Part shown: piece by piece, positions 6,851 to 14,558 of the stretch
How the letters are laid out: each line of letters begins with the position of its first letter
Numbering within the stretch: the first letter of the stretch is position 1
From: Acidobacteriota bacterium
GTDB lineage: Bacteria; Acidobacteriota; Vicinamibacteria; Fen-336
Direction: 5' to 3'
DNA length: 33,398 nucleotides
Assembly: GCA_003223555.1 (NCBI GenBank)
Contig: QHVM01000093.1
Location: forward strand, 31,234 to 64,631
Position numbers and translations under genes: made by a program
Notes under the pieces: generated by a model
Told to the model about the DNA's origin: nothing
The model's input: the letters and a program-made list of their open reading frames with translations, nothing else
The model's database searches: none

Positions 6851-9772
6851 ATGGCGTCCCGCGAAGCCGAGCCTGACCCGCTGAGCGCGGACGTCAACAC
6901 GCTCGGCCGCCTGCTCGGGGACGTGCTGCGCGAGCAGGAAGGCGAGGCCGGCTTCGCCCTGGTCGAGGAGTACCGCGCCTGCACGAAGAAGATGCGCGCG
7001 GCGGCCGGCGAGGACGGCGACGATTTCGGGGAAGCTGGCCGGCGGCTGCGGGCGCGCACCGACGGTCTGGGGATGGACGAGTGCCGGCTCCTCGTCCGGG
7101 CCTTCTCGGCCTACTTCCACCTCGTCAACCTGGCCGAGGAGCACCACCGGCTGCGCGTGCTGCGCCGGAGGGAGCAAGCGGCGGGAAGCGCCCCCCGCGG
7201 AGAATCGGTCCAGCAGGCGCTGGCCGAGGCGGCGGCCGCCGGAGTGGGAGCCGACCGGGTGCGGGAGCTGCTGGCGGCGTGCCTCGTCGAGCCCGTCTTC
7301 ACCGCCCACCCCACCGAGGCTCGCCGGCGCTCGGTTCTCTTCAAGCTGCGGCGGCTGTCCGATCTCGTCGAGCAGCTCGACGACCCGCGGGGGACGGCCC
7401 GCGAGCGCGCGGAGCTGGGCGACCGCATCCGGGAGGAGATCACCTCGCTCTGGCTCACCGAGGAGGTCAGGGGCCGCGCGCCCGCGGTCCTCGACGAGGT
7501 GCGCAACGGCCTGTACTACTTCGAGGAGTCGCTGTGGGAGCTGGTGCCGAGGCTGTACCGGGAGGTGGAGGAGGCGCTCGTCGTCGCCTACCCCGGCCAG
7601 GACATCGACGTGCCCGCCTTCCTGCGCTTCGGCTCCTGGATCGGGGGCGACCGCGACGGGCACCCCCACGTCACCGCCCAGGTCACCGAGCAGACGCTGC
7701 GCCTCCACCGGGAGACGGCCTTCGCCCTCTTCGAGCGCGCGCTCGCCGAGCTGGAACGGGAGCTGAGCGTGGCCGCCGAGACGAGCGACGTCTCGGAGGA
7801 TCTGGCCCGGTCGCTCGAGGCCGACGCCCAGGCCATGCCGGAGCTGGCGGCCTCGCTCTCCGGCCACTTCGCGACCGAGCCCTACCGGCGCAAGGGCGGC
7901 TTCATGCAGGCGCGGATCGCCGCCGCCCGCCGGCTCAACGCCGCCCGGCTGCGCGAGCGGCGGCGCGGCGACGCCGTGCCCGACGTCGAAGACGATCCCG
8001 TGCTGGGCCAGGCCCAGCGGCTGTGGGGCAGCGGCGCGCCGCCCGAGCCACCGCGGCCGGAAGACGACCGCGTGGCCTACGCCCGGCCGGGCGAGCTGCA
8101 GGCGGACCTGCGCCGGCTGGCCGAAAGCCTGCGCCGTCACCGCGGCGCCCGCCTCGCCGACGGCCTCGTCGCGGACCTGATGCGGCGGGTCGAGGTCTTC
8201 GGCTTCCACCTCGCCCGGCTGGACCTGCGCCAGCACAGCCAGGTGCTGGCTTCCGCCGCGGCCGAGGTCCTGAGGGCGGCCGGCGTCGAGGCCGACTTCC
8301 TCGCCCTCGGCCTCGCGGACCGCGGCCGCGTCCTCGCCCGGGAGATCGCGAGTCTCCGGCCGCTCATCCGTCCCCAGGGCGGCTACTCCGCGGAGACCAC
8401 GGAGACGATCGCCCTCTTCCAGACCCTCGCCCGCTTGCAGCAGGAGCTGGGCCCGGAGGCCTGCGACGTCTTCATCGTCTCCATGACGGCGGGCGTCGCG
8501 GACGTCCTGGCGCCGCTGCTCTTCGCCAAGGAGGCCGGTCTGTTCGCACCGGGGGGTGGGGGGGGTGCGGATGACGCGCCGCGCAGCACCCTCCAGGTCG
8601 TCCCCCTCTTCGAGACGATCGATGACCTGCACCGCGCGGCCGGGCTGATGCGGGAGCTGTTCGCCCTGCCCGTGTACGCGCGACAGCTCCAGGCCTGGAA
8701 CGGCCGGCAGCAGATCATGCTCGGCTACTCCGACAGCAACAAGGACGGCGGCTTCGTGACCGCCAACTGGGAGCTGTACCGGGCCCAGCGCGCGCTGGTG
8801 GACGCGTGCCGGGAGGCGGGGGCCACGCTGCTCCTCTTCCACGGCCGCGGGGGCGCCATTGGCCGCGGCGGCGGGCCGACCGGGCGGGCCATCATGGCCC
8901 AGCCTCCCGGGGCATTGAACGGCCGGTTGCGCCTCACCGAGCAGGGCGAGGTGGCCTTCGCCCGTTACGCCCATCCGGGCATCGCCCACCGCCACCTCGA
9001 GCAGACGATCCACGCGGTCTTCCGGGCCAGCCTCCTCCCGCCGCCCGAGGGCTCCCACGACCAGTGGACGGCCGAGATGGAGGAGCTCTCGCCCCTGGCC
9101 CTGGAGTCCTACCGGCACCTCGTCTACGGCGACCGCGACTTCGTCCGCTACTTCCACCAGGCGACGCCCATCGACGCCGTCACCGGCCTGCGCATCGGCT
9201 CCCGCCCCGCAAGGCGAGAGCACTCGGACCGCATCGAGGACCTCCGGGCCATCCCCTGGGTGTTCAGCTGGACGCAGAGCCGGCACGGGCTGCCCGGCTG
9301 GTACGGCCTCGGCAGCGCCTATGCGGCCCACCTGCGGGCGAAGGGACCGGGGGCCGCCCGGCGCTGGGCGGAGATGTACCGCGAGTGGCCCTTCTTCCGC
9401 TCGCTGGTCGACAACGCCCAGCTCAGCATGGGCAAGGCGGACCTGGCGGTGGCGCGCGTCTACGACGAGCTCGCCGAGCCGGGGCTGCGGAGCCGGATCT
9501 TCCCGGCCATCGCCGAGGAATGGCGGCGCACGCGGGACGCCGTGCTGAACGCCACCGGCCGCTCGTCGCTGCTCGACATCTCTCCCGTTCTGCGGCGCTC
9601 GATCCGGCTGCGCAACCCGTACGTCGACCCGCTGAGCTTCGTGCAGGTGAGCTTGCTCGCCCGCCTGCGCGCCCTCCCCGGCGGTCTGGAGGATGGGCAG
9701 CGGGAGACGCTGCAGCGCCTGCTCGCCCTGACGGTCAACGGGATCGCCGCCGGCTTGCAGAGCACCGGCTGA
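6851..9772 (+). CDS. ppc: Phosphoenolpyruvate carboxylase
   Basis: This 973-residue protein carries all the bacterial PEPC signatures: VFTAHPTEARRRS with the catalytic His at residue 153, the GGDRDGHPHV block, YSDSNKDGGFVTANWELY, and FHGRGGAIGRGGGP with His664 and the mobile glycine-rich loop. It ends with the family's usual GIAAGLQSTG. It converts PEP and bicarbonate to oxaloacetate, feeding the TCA cycle. The length is slightly above the E. coli enzyme (883 residues) owing to small insertions, including a Gly-rich loop near residue 570 encoded by a G-run (about 8550-8567). It stands alone, divergent from the metallopeptidase gene and convergent with the DUF4097 gene. ATG 6851 is the first start in frame and no ribosome-binding site is evident. 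Confidence 0.97.
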   Translation: MASREAEPDPLSADVNTLGRLLGDVLREQEGEAGFALVEEYRACTKKMRAAAGEDGDDFGEAGRRLRARTDGLGMDECRLLVRAFSAYFHLVNLAEEHHRLRVLRRREQAAGSAPRGESVQQALAEAAAAGVGADRVRELLAACLVEPVFTAHPTEARRRSVLFKLRRLSDLVEQLDDPRGTARERAELGDRIREEITSLWLTEEVRGRAPAVLDEVRNGLYYFEESLWELVPRLYREVEEALVVAYPGQDIDVPAFLRFGSWIGGDRDGHPHVTAQVTEQTLRLHRETAFALFERALAELERELSVAAETSDVSEDLARSLEADAQAMPELAASLSGHFATEPYRRKGGFMQARIAAARRLNAARLRERRRGDAVPDVEDDPVLGQAQRLWGSGAPPEPPRPEDDRVAYARPGELQADLRRLAESLRRHRGARLADGLVADLMRRVEVFGFHLARLDLRQHSQVLASAAAEVLRAAGVEADFLALGLADRGRVLAREIASLRPLIRPQGGYSAETTETIALFQTLARLQQELGPEACDVFIVSMTAGVADVLAPLLFAKEAGLFAPGGGGGADDAPRSTLQVVPLFETIDDLHRAAGLMRELFALPVYARQLQAWNGRQQIMLGYSDSNKDGGFVTANWELYRAQRALVDACREAGATLLLFHGRGGAIGRGGGPTGRAIMAQPPGALNGRLRLTEQGEVAFARYAHPGIAHRHLEQTIHAVFRASLLPPPEGSHDQWTAEMEELSPLALESYRHLVYGDRDFVRYFHQATPIDAVTGLRIGSRPARREHSDRIEDLRAIPWVFSWTQSRHGLPGWYGLGSAYAAHLRAKGPGAARRWAEMYREWPFFRSLVDNAQLSMGKADLAVARVYDELAEPGLRSRIFPAIAEEWRRTRDAVLNATGRSSLLDISPVLRRSIRLRNPYVDPLSFVQVSLLARLRALPGGLEDGQRETLQRLLALTVNGIAAGLQSTG

Positions 9773-9790
9773 GCATCCACCCCCTCACCC

Positions 9791-9834
9791 TATCCCCTCC
9801 CCCTTACCTGCTTCCTCCCCCTCCCGGGGGGATA
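9791..9834. terminator. Possible bidirectional terminator between ppc and the DUF4097 gene
   Basis: The 71-base convergent gap contains TATCCCC (9791-9797) matched by GGGGATA (9828-9834), and a tighter hairpin with stem TCCCCC/GGGGGA (9816-9821 with 9827-9832) and a five-base loop. There is no T-tract, so termination strength is uncertain. Confidence 0.4.
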
Positions 9835-9843
9835 GCGCAGCTT

Positions 9844-11478
9844 CTAGCGCGCGGTGGCCTTGAGGATCTCGACGTTGCCGTTGCTGTCGGCGAGCCCCAG
9901 CGCGCAGCCGCCGGCTCCGATGCGCCCGCTCAGCGAGTTCGCGCTGAGCGGGCCGGAGGCCGTGACCGGCAGCTCGCTGTGGATGGAGCCGAAGGAGGTG
10001 CGGGCAACGAGGTCGTAGCCTGCGCTCTCGGGCAGGCGCACGCGGATCGGCCCGAACGAGGTGGAGAGGCTGATGCGCGTGCAGGGGCGGCGGCCGACGT
10101 CCTCCACCTCGACGGCCCCGTTCTGGTTGCGGACGTCGATCACCGGGCCCTCGACCCCGCCCAGCACCACCCCGGCGAACGAGGTCCGCACGGTGGCCGG
10201 GCCCTTGACGCCGGTCGCGCGGACCGCGCCGTTGGAGTTCTCCACCTCCAGCGAGCCGCCGACGCGCTCGACCATCACGGCGCCGAAGCTCGTCTTCAGG
10301 TAGGCGGGACCCACGTCGGACACCGCGACCTCTCCGTTGCCCCCCACCACGCGCACGCCTTTCGGCGCTCCCCGAACCTCGATGCGGCCGAAGGTGCTGC
10401 GAACCTCCGCCGCTCCGCCCACGTCGCGCAGCGTCACCGGGCCGTTGGAGTTGGTGACGGAGGCGTCGCCGCGGATCTGCGCGACGTCCACCGCCCCGAA
10501 GCTCGTGCGTATGTCGGCCGCGCCGCCCACCTTGCGGCCGCCGACCCGCCCGTTGTCGTTGACGGCGGTGAGCCCGCGCCCGATGTCGTCGAAGGCGAGG
10601 GTCGCGAACGACGTCTTGAGGTCCGCCGACCCCGTGACGCCGCGCACGTCGACGTTCCCGTTGCCGTTGCTCACGGTGAGGTCCCCGCGGACGAGGCTGG
10701 CCTCCACCCTCCCGAAAGAGTTGGTGATGCGCGAGGGCCCCCCCGTGTCGGCGAGCAGGACGTTGCCGTTGGTGTTGACGATCGTCGCCCCGTCGCGGAC
10801 CGACCGCGCCTCCACCTCCGCGAAACGGTTGCTCACCTGCAGCGCTCCCTGCACCTCGGCCACCCGCACGGCGCCGTTCTCGTTCGTGATCGTCAGGTCT
10901 CCCTCGACGTGGCGGACCTCCACCGCCCCGAAGGAATTCTCCAGCCGCTGCCGTCCGCGGCCGTCGGCGAAGCTCAGCCGCCCATGGGCGTTGCGCACGT
11001 CGCTGTCGGCCTTGAGCCCGCTCACCGACACGTCCCCGAAGCTGTTCCGCGCCTGCAGCGGCGTCCTCTCGGGGAGCGTGATCTCGTAGTCCACGGCGTA
11101 GGAGACGTTGCGCCGGCCGCCGAAGTGCGTTTCCGGGTAAAGCGTGCGCACCGCCACCGCGGTCGGCGTCTCCTGGACCTCGATCGATACCTGCTGGGCC
11201 GCCGACGATGCTTCTTCCGCCGAAGGGGCCGACACGCGGATGTGGGCCAGGATGCGGGCCTCGGCCAGAGGGTGGGCGCGGACGACGACGTCGCCCTGCT
11301 GGTGGTCGAGGCGGAAGGCCTGGCCGGCCCGCATGGCCACGGTGCGCGAGAACTCGCGCGTCGTCTCCTGCCGCGCCGACCGGGCCGATGCCGCGGCCGG
11401 GGTCAGGAGCAGGAGCAGGAGCAGGCCGGCGAGCGCCGGCCATCCCCGGCTCTTTCGCGAGCTACAAGGCGTGGGCAT
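9844..11478 (-). CDS. Exported DUF4097-type beta-solenoid repeat protein
   Basis: 544 residues with a signal peptide (poly-Leu core, then TPAAASA). After residue about 150 it is almost entirely a two-rung repeat: one rung carries (N/T)SFG-x-V and the next N-x-NG-x-V, each about 20 residues apart, giving roughly nine SFG/NxNG pairs. This is the pattern of DUF4097/DUF4098 adhesin-like beta-helix proteins. No C-terminal anchor is seen, so it is probably periplasmic or surface-associated. It overlaps the upstream anti-sigma-like gene by 17 bases, with GAAGGAAG just before its ATG, and so belongs to the sigma-factor operon. A CAGGAG hexanucleotide is repeated about four times at 11405-11425 inside the poly-Leu signal-peptide codons. 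Its partner or ligand is unknown; sensing or stabilising the envelope is an inference. Confidence 0.8.
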   Translation of the reverse strand: MPTPCSSRKSRGWPALAGLLLLLLLTPAAASARSARQETTREFSRTVAMRAGQAFRLDHQQGDVVVRAHPLAEARILAHIRVSAPSAEEASSAAQQVSIEVQETPTAVAVRTLYPETHFGGRRNVSYAVDYEITLPERTPLQARNSFGDVSVSGLKADSDVRNAHGRLSFADGRGRQRLENSFGAVEVRHVEGDLTITNENGAVRVAEVQGALQVSNRFAEVEARSVRDGATIVNTNGNVLLADTGGPSRITNSFGRVEASLVRGDLTVSNGNGNVDVRGVTGSADLKTSFATLAFDDIGRGLTAVNDNGRVGGRKVGGAADIRTSFGAVDVAQIRGDASVTNSNGPVTLRDVGGAAEVRSTFGRIEVRGAPKGVRVVGGNGEVAVSDVGPAYLKTSFGAVMVERVGGSLEVENSNGAVRATGVKGPATVRTSFAGVVLGGVEGPVIDVRNQNGAVEVEDVGRRPCTRISLSTSFGPIRVRLPESAGYDLVARTSFGSIHSELPVTASGPLSANSLSGRIGAGGCALGLADSNGNVEILKATAR

Positions 11479-12010
11479 CTTCCTTCACCACCTGTTGGAG
11501 GGTCCTCTCCTTCTGCTGGTAGAGCGACAGCAGCTCCCGGCGGAGGCGGGCGTTGAACCGGTTGCGGTCGATCCGGGCCCGGCACTCGGCGATGGCCCCG
11601 TCGAGCAGCAGCAGCTTCTCGCGGTAGCTCATCATGAGCGGCGAGTCGGCCTCTTCGACCCTCGGCTCCGCCGTCCTGGCCAGCGCCTCGATCGACCGCA
11701 CGTAGTCGGCTTCGGTGCGCTCCACATCGCGCAGCGCGTTCTCACTCAGGAGCCGGCGCTGCGCTTCCGCCGGCGGGATGCCCGCCGGCGGTGGGCGCAG
11801 CCGGAGGACGGCCGTGAGGGCGAGGGCGAGCACGGCCGCCGCGGCCGCGGCGGTCATCCCGGCCGGCGCGCGGAAGAGCGCCCGCCGCCGCTCGACCCGC
11901 GCCGCCTCGGCGGCCAGGGAGGTCCGAATGCGCGGCCAGAGCTGCGGGCTCTCCCACTCCCGGCGCAGTCCGCGGGCGGCCCGGGAGATCTCCTCGTCGG
12001 TGTAGCTCAC
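11462..12010 (-). CDS. One-TM anti-sigma-like membrane protein
   Basis: 182 residues. A charged N-terminal cytoplasmic segment (about 1-48) is followed by a single hydrophobic helix (about 52-70, AAAAAAVLALALTAVLRL) and a long charged helical C-terminal part rich in E, R and Q that looks coiled-coil. The GTG start overlaps the sigma factor stop as GTGA, implying tight translational coupling. Position directly after an ECF sigma gene and the one-TM topology suggest an anti-sigma factor, but there is no ZAS HxxxCxxC motif and I do not recognise a named family. The C-terminal part resembles heavy-metal-sensor (CnrR/periplasmic-sensor-like) helical domains only in general character. Confidence 0.65.
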   Translation of the reverse strand: MSYTDEEISRAARGLRREWESPQLWPRIRTSLAAEAARVERRRALFRAPAGMTAAAAAAVLALALTAVLRLRPPPAGIPPAEAQRRLLSENALRDVERTEADYVRSIEALARTAEPRVEEADSPLMMSYREKLLLLDGAIAECRARIDRNRFNARLRRELLSLYQQKERTLQQVVKEDAHAL

Positions 12011-12573
12011 GTCCGCCCCCGCGGCGCGCCGAGCGCCGATTGAAGTTCGCGCCTGGCCTCGAAGAGCAGCGCCTTCGAGGTGCCCTCCGCGATGTCGAGG
12101 ATCTCGGCGATCTCCCGGTGGCGGAAGCCTTCGACCTCGAAGAGGAGGAAGACGTCCCGGTGCCGCGGACGCAGGGCGGCCAGCGCCTTCTCGAGGGCCA
12201 CGCGCAGCGGAGCGTCGGCGGGCGCGTGGGCCGCCGCGGGCGGCATCTGCTCCTCGGGCACCAGCCCGGTCTCGTCCCGCCGGCGCCGGCGCTGCCGGCC
12301 GATGTCATGGCAGGCGTTGACGAGGATGCGGTACATCCAGGTGCTGAGCCGGGCCGTGCCCTTGAAGGCAGCCATGCCGCGGTACACGCGCAGGAAGGCT
12401 TCCTGCACCGCGTCCTCGGCGTCGGCGGCGCTTCCCAGGATGTTGTAGGCCAGGCTCTTCATGCGTGTGCCATGGCTGCGGTATAGCTCCTCGAAGGCGG
12501 AGAGCTCGCCCCGCCGGCAGCCCTCGACGAGGTCCGGGTCGGCCGCGGAAACGACCTCGTCCCCATCGGGCAA
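12007..12573 (-). CDS. ECF-type RNA polymerase sigma factor
   Basis: 188 residues. Region 2 runs from about residue 14 to 95 (DLVEGCRRGELSAFEELY, then DAEDAVQEAFLRVYRGMAAF and STWMYRILVNACHD). An Arg-rich linker follows, then region 4 at about 125-180 with ALRPRHRDVFLLFEVEGFRHREIAEILDIAEGTSKALLFEAR as helix-turn-helix. The start is TTG at 12573, set by GAGGAGG five bases upstream. It heads an operon with the one-TM protein and the DUF4097 repeat protein, whose genes overlap in series, so it probably directs an envelope-related regulon and perhaps its own operon. The 129-base upstream region contains GGAAC on the coding strand, a possible ECF -35, without a clear -10. Confidence 0.92.
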   Translation of the reverse strand: MPDGDEVVSAADPDLVEGCRRGELSAFEELYRSHGTRMKSLAYNILGSAADAEDAVQEAFLRVYRGMAAFKGTARLSTWMYRILVNACHDIGRQRRRRRDETGLVPEEQMPPAAAHAPADAPLRVALEKALAALRPRHRDVFLLFEVEGFRHREIAEILDIAEGTSKALLFEARRELQSALGAPRGRT

Positions 12574-12702
12574 GCTCGCCTCCTCGGAGAAGTCCAGACT
12601 CAGCCGTGGGTTGCTGGGAGCGGTCCAGCCCGACGTCGCGTTCCTCCCCTCCGTGCCACACGCTTTGACGGAAGGGCCTCCCGAACCGTTGGAGGAAAAA
12701 GC

Positions 12703-13152
12703 CTACGTCTCGGGCAGGACTCCGCCCATCGCCCAGCCCAGAGCGCCGGCGATGCCGGTGAGGATCGGGTTGACGATCAAGCCTCCGATCCGGGTCACGA
12801 CGGCCTGGCCGAAGGGCACCTCGGTGAGGCCGGGGGCGTTGAGCGCGGTCGGGTGATTGAAGTAGGTGTGCAACCCGAGCGCATAGGAGACGAGCGTCAC
12901 GGCGAAGATCACGACCTGGCTGAGAAGGCCGATCGTCAGGCCCAGGCCGGCCGCCTGCCAGAGCCGGTATCGGCGCCATCGCCGGCAGAAGGCGCCATAG
13001 AAGACGGCCGCGAGCAGCGTCATGATCACGATGCTGAAGACGAAGAAGCCCTTCTCGTAGGGGACGCCGGCGGTCCCCTGCGCCCACCTCCCTACCGTGA
13101 AGATGGCGAGCAGCAGCAGGTAGAGGCGGGCGAGCTTCAGGTTCTCGGCCAT
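12703..13152 (-). CDS. Small four-helix membrane protein of unknown function
   Basis: 149 residues with four hydrophobic segments (about 7-25, 38-56, 68-92 and 128-146). The first loop contains GRWAQGTAGVPYEKG, and the C-terminal half has NPILTGIAGALGWAMGG. ATG 13152 is preceded by GGAGGGAAG, a good ribosome-binding site. I recognise no characterised family. It is divergent from the translocase-like gene across 53 bases and sits upstream of, but 129 bases from, the sigma factor gene, so it is probably its own transcription unit. Confidence 0.65.
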   Translation of the reverse strand: MAENLKLARLYLLLLAIFTVGRWAQGTAGVPYEKGFFVFSIVIMTLLAAVFYGAFCRRWRRYRLWQAAGLGLTIGLLSQVVIFAVTLVSYALGLHTYFNHPTALNAPGLTEVPFGQAVVTRIGGLIVNPILTGIAGALGWAMGGVLPET

Positions 13153-13205
13153 GCTCTTCCCTCCTTGGCTTCGTTCGGGGCGCGCCGCGGCCGGGTTGAG
13201 ATGAC

Positions 13206-14558
13206 ATGCTGCGCGCCTTCGCCGACGTTCGTCCCGAAGAGCGGCCGGGCGTCACCGGCGCGTTCCTGACCCTGTTCGGCATCCTGGCCGGTCACACCCT
13301 GCTCGAGACGGCCCGCGACGCCCTGTTCCTGGCCCGCTTGCCCGCTTCGCAGCTGCCCTGGGTCTACCTGGCCATGGCGGTGGTCGCGGTGGGGCTGTCC
13401 CTGGGTCCCGGGCGCAGCGCCCGCGGTCTCACGCGCACGCGGCGCCTCTCCCACCTGCTCGTCTCCTGCGCGCTGGTGACGCTGCTCTTCTGGCTCCTCG
13501 GCTCGTGGCGCAGCCCCTGGACCCTGCGCGCGCTCTACGTCTGGACGGGGCTCGTGGGCACCCTGGCCGGGCTGCAGTTCTGGCTGCTGCTGGGGGAGAT
13601 GTACACGATCACGCAGGCCAAGCGGGTCTACCGGGTGGTCGGCCTCGGCAGCGTGCTGGGGGCGGTGGCGGGGGCCGGGGTGGCGCGGGTCGTCAGCGCC
13701 TACCTGCCCACCTCGTACCTCGTGCTGGCCTCGGCGGTGACGCTGGCCGTCACCGGCCTGGGACCGGCGCTGGTGCTCCGGCGCGCGGAAGGCGCCGGCG
13801 CGGAGACGGCGACCGCTTCGGAGCCGACACCTTCCAACGTGGCCCAGGCCGTGCAGTTCATGCGCGACCATCCCTACCTCACGCGGCTGTCCGGCCTGGT
13901 GCTCGTCTCGACGGTCGCGGTGACGCTGGCCGACTACGTCTTCAAGAGCACGGTGGCGAGGAACATCCCCGCGGCCGGCCTGGGCACCTTCTTTGCGACG
14001 TTCTACATGGTCCTCAACGTGCTCGCCCTGGGGGCGCAGCTCGTGCTGATGGGCTGGATCCTGCGCGTGCTCGGCTTGCACCGCGCGCTGTGGGTGCTCC
14101 CGACGCTGGTCTTCCTCGGATCGGCCGGGGTGGCCTTCGGAGGCGGCCTGCTGGCCGCGCTCCTGCTCAAGTCCGCCGACGGCGCCCTGCGGCCCTCCCT
14201 CCACCGCACGACCACCGAGCTGCTCTTCCTGCCCATATCCGACGGCCTGCGTGCGCGGGCCAAGCCCCTCATCGACGTGGTCGGGCAACGGGGCGGGCAG
14301 GCCCTGGCCTCGGTTTTCATCCTCGGCGAGCTGACGCTGCACCGGGGCGACTACGCGCTGGCCGGGGTGGCCGCGCTGCTGTGCGTGGTGTGGATCGCGT
14401 GGGCGCTCGAGCTGAAGCCCCACTACCTGGAGCTGTTCGGGGCCGCGCTGTGGACCTGGGCTCGCTGGAAACGCTCATCGCCGCCCTCAGCAGCCGGGAC
14501 GACGCCGAGGTGCGGGGCGCCATCGACCTCCTGGCCGCCGAGGGGCGCGCCAGGCTGA
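13206..14558 (+). CDS. ATP/ADP-translocase-like (TLC/MFS) carrier domain, frame broken at its 3' end
   Basis: The first 415 or so residues are a polytopic membrane domain with about 11 hydrophobic helices. Landmarks shared with NTP/NDP exchange transporters are SDVRP-like FADVRPEERPG at the N-terminus, LLETARDALFLARLP, and GLRARAKPLIDVVGQRGGQA in the late loop. Reading is sensible up to YLELFGAAL (codon 14448-14450), after which this frame turns to Arg/Ser/Pro junk and stops at 14558, while the other frame continues as HEAT repeats. The natural product was probably one carrier-HEAT polypeptide. The frame change equals loss of 3n+1 bases. As written, the carrier alone would be made with about 35 spurious C-terminal residues. 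The start at ATG 13206 has only a weak upstream GAG. Confidence 0.75.
   Translation: MLRAFADVRPEERPGVTGAFLTLFGILAGHTLLETARDALFLARLPASQLPWVYLAMAVVAVGLSLGPGRSARGLTRTRRLSHLLVSCALVTLLFWLLGSWRSPWTLRALYVWTGLVGTLAGLQFWLLLGEMYTITQAKRVYRVVGLGSVLGAVAGAGVARVVSAYLPTSYLVLASAVTLAVTGLGPALVLRRAEGAGAETATASEPTPSNVAQAVQFMRDHPYLTRLSGLVLVSTVAVTLADYVFKSTVARNIPAAGLGTFFATFYMVLNVLALGAQLVLMGWILRVLGLHRALWVLPTLVFLGSAGVAFGGGLLAALLLKSADGALRPSLHRTTTELLFLPISDGLRARAKPLIDVVGQRGGQALASVFILGELTLHRGDYALAGVAALLCVVWIAWALELKPHYLELFGAALWTWARWKRSSPPSAAGTTPRCGAPSTSWPPRGAPG

Noticed and set aside
6830-9331. 833-codon open frame opposite ppc
   Set aside because: Shadow of the ppc codons; no recognisable domain or ribosome site.
9844-11478. 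Regular repeats suggestive of a CRISPR or satellite array
   Set aside because: The periodicity is at protein level (SFG/NxNG rungs); the DNA repeats are degenerate and lie in a continuous coding frame.
14436-14460. Programmed -1 frameshift site joining carrier and HEAT frames
   Set aside because: No X-XXY-YYZ slippery heptamer in frame and no clear downstream stem; residues expected by family comparison are also missing, which frameshifting would not explain.
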